Assembly: GCA_013043085.1 (NCBI GenBank)
Contig: JABDOU010000111.1
Coordinates: 1-5,016, forward strand
DNA: 5,016 nt
Direction of reading: 5' to 3'
Source of the DNA: Acidimicrobiia bacterium
GTDB taxonomy: Bacteria > Actinomycetota > Acidimicrobiia > Spongiisociales > SHLN01
Part shown: one piece after another, positions 4,784 through 5,016 of the stretch
Layout of the letters: every line of letters starts with the position of its first letter
Position numbering within the stretch: position 1 is the stretch's first letter
Notes under the pieces: model-generated
Seen by the model: the letters and a program-made list of their open reading frames with translations, nothing else
Databases searched by the model: none
What the model was told of the DNA's origin: nothing
Made by a program: the position numbers and the translations under genes

Positions 4784-4814
4784 GGTGGACGGCTCAGTTG
4801 GTGGACGGCCAGTT
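4784..4814. repeat. 16/15-bp direct repeat at the end of the aminotransferase gene
   Basis: GGTGGACGGCTCAGTT (4784-4799) is followed at once by GGTGGACGGCCAGTT (4800-4814). The two differ only by one missing T. The second copy reaches into the aminotransferase stop codon (4813-4815); the first is fully intergenic. This looks like a local duplication. A regulatory role is possible but nothing shows it. Confidence 0.8.
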
Positions 4815-5016
4815 ATCCGAGCAGAGCGCCAACTCGTTTTATACCTTCGGTGGCAACCGGAGATGGCTGGCTGGCAAAACATATCCGGAAGAAGCCCGGT
4901 TCACCGCAGCGGAGCGACGTTCCGGGGGTCAGGTTGACATTCGCTTCCTCGAGAAATCGGCGCCAGAGATGCGATTCCGCCTCCCACGTCGGCTCCTCGA
5001 GGAACGGTCGAAAATC
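4813..5016 (-). CDS. Class I/II PLP-dependent aminotransferase (ACC synthase-like), C-terminal fragment; start beyond right edge
   Basis: The 67 visible residues are the C-terminal end of a fold-type I PLP aminotransferase. The pattern WEAESHLWRRFLEEANVNLTPG then RCGEPGFFRICFA (36-48) closely resembles 1-aminocyclopropane-1-carboxylate synthase-like aminotransferases. Their SEPGWFRVCFA block carries the arginine that binds the substrate carboxylate, here Arg44. The PLP lysine and the cofactor-binding half are outside the window. The frame runs without a stop from the right edge to TAA at 4813-4815. Substrate cannot be assigned: bacterial members of this subgroup are mostly general aminotransferases, so ethylene chemistry is not implied. 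It is the first visible gene of a possible unit with the panB-like gene 81 nt downstream. Confidence 0.88.
   Translation of the reverse strand, partial: DFRPFLEEPTWEAESHLWRRFLEEANVNLTPGTSLRCGEPGFFRICFASQPSPVATEGIKRVGALLG

Overview
The window looks like chromosomal DNA of a high-GC bacterium, most likely an actinomycete-type lineage (Actinomycetota, possibly Acidimicrobiia). The reasons are a small deazaflavin (F420)-dependent nitroreductase-family protein, GC-rich codon use, GTG and TTG starts, and a trigger factor with a long acidic tail. The lineage is an inference; no rRNA or species marker is present. Nearly all genes lie on the minus strand. The exception is one tRNA-Gly. There is no sign of a phage, insertion sequence or CRISPR array.

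Read in the direction of transcription (right to left), the window starts with the last 67 residues of a class I/II PLP aminotransferase resembling ACC synthase (4813-5016). It is followed 81 nt later by a divergent relative of ketopantoate hydroxymethyltransferase (PanB-like, 3907-4731). These two may form an accessory metabolic unit of unknown substrate. Next comes a divergent intergenic region. tRNA-Gly(UCC) runs rightward (3730-3803), and a deazaflavin-dependent nitroreductase-family gene runs leftward (3210-3614). A perfect 15-bp palindrome lies between them.

The left two thirds hold a translation and proteostasis block, all on the minus strand: tRNA-Arg(UCU), tRNA-His(GUG), trigger factor (tig), clpP and the 5' part of clpX, which is cut by the left edge. 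Trigger factor receives nascent chains at the ribosome exit. ClpX recognises and unfolds substrates and ClpP degrades them, so the order tig-clpP-clpX is a classical functional cluster. Only one clpP lies between tig and clpX, whereas many actinobacteria have a clpP1-clpP2 pair there.

The spacers carry the least-explained signals. The 219-nt tig-clpP gap has a perfect 8-bp inverted repeat overlapping a candidate promoter, three copies of an 8-10 bp direct repeat, and leader hairpins. The clpP-clpX gap has a perfect 6-bp palindrome. Short tandem repeats sit at or across the 3' ends of three different genes (tig, panB-like, aminotransferase). No clear novel system is visible. The best candidates for a second look are the PanB-like protein that lacks canonical metal ligands, its aminotransferase neighbour, and the clpP upstream region.
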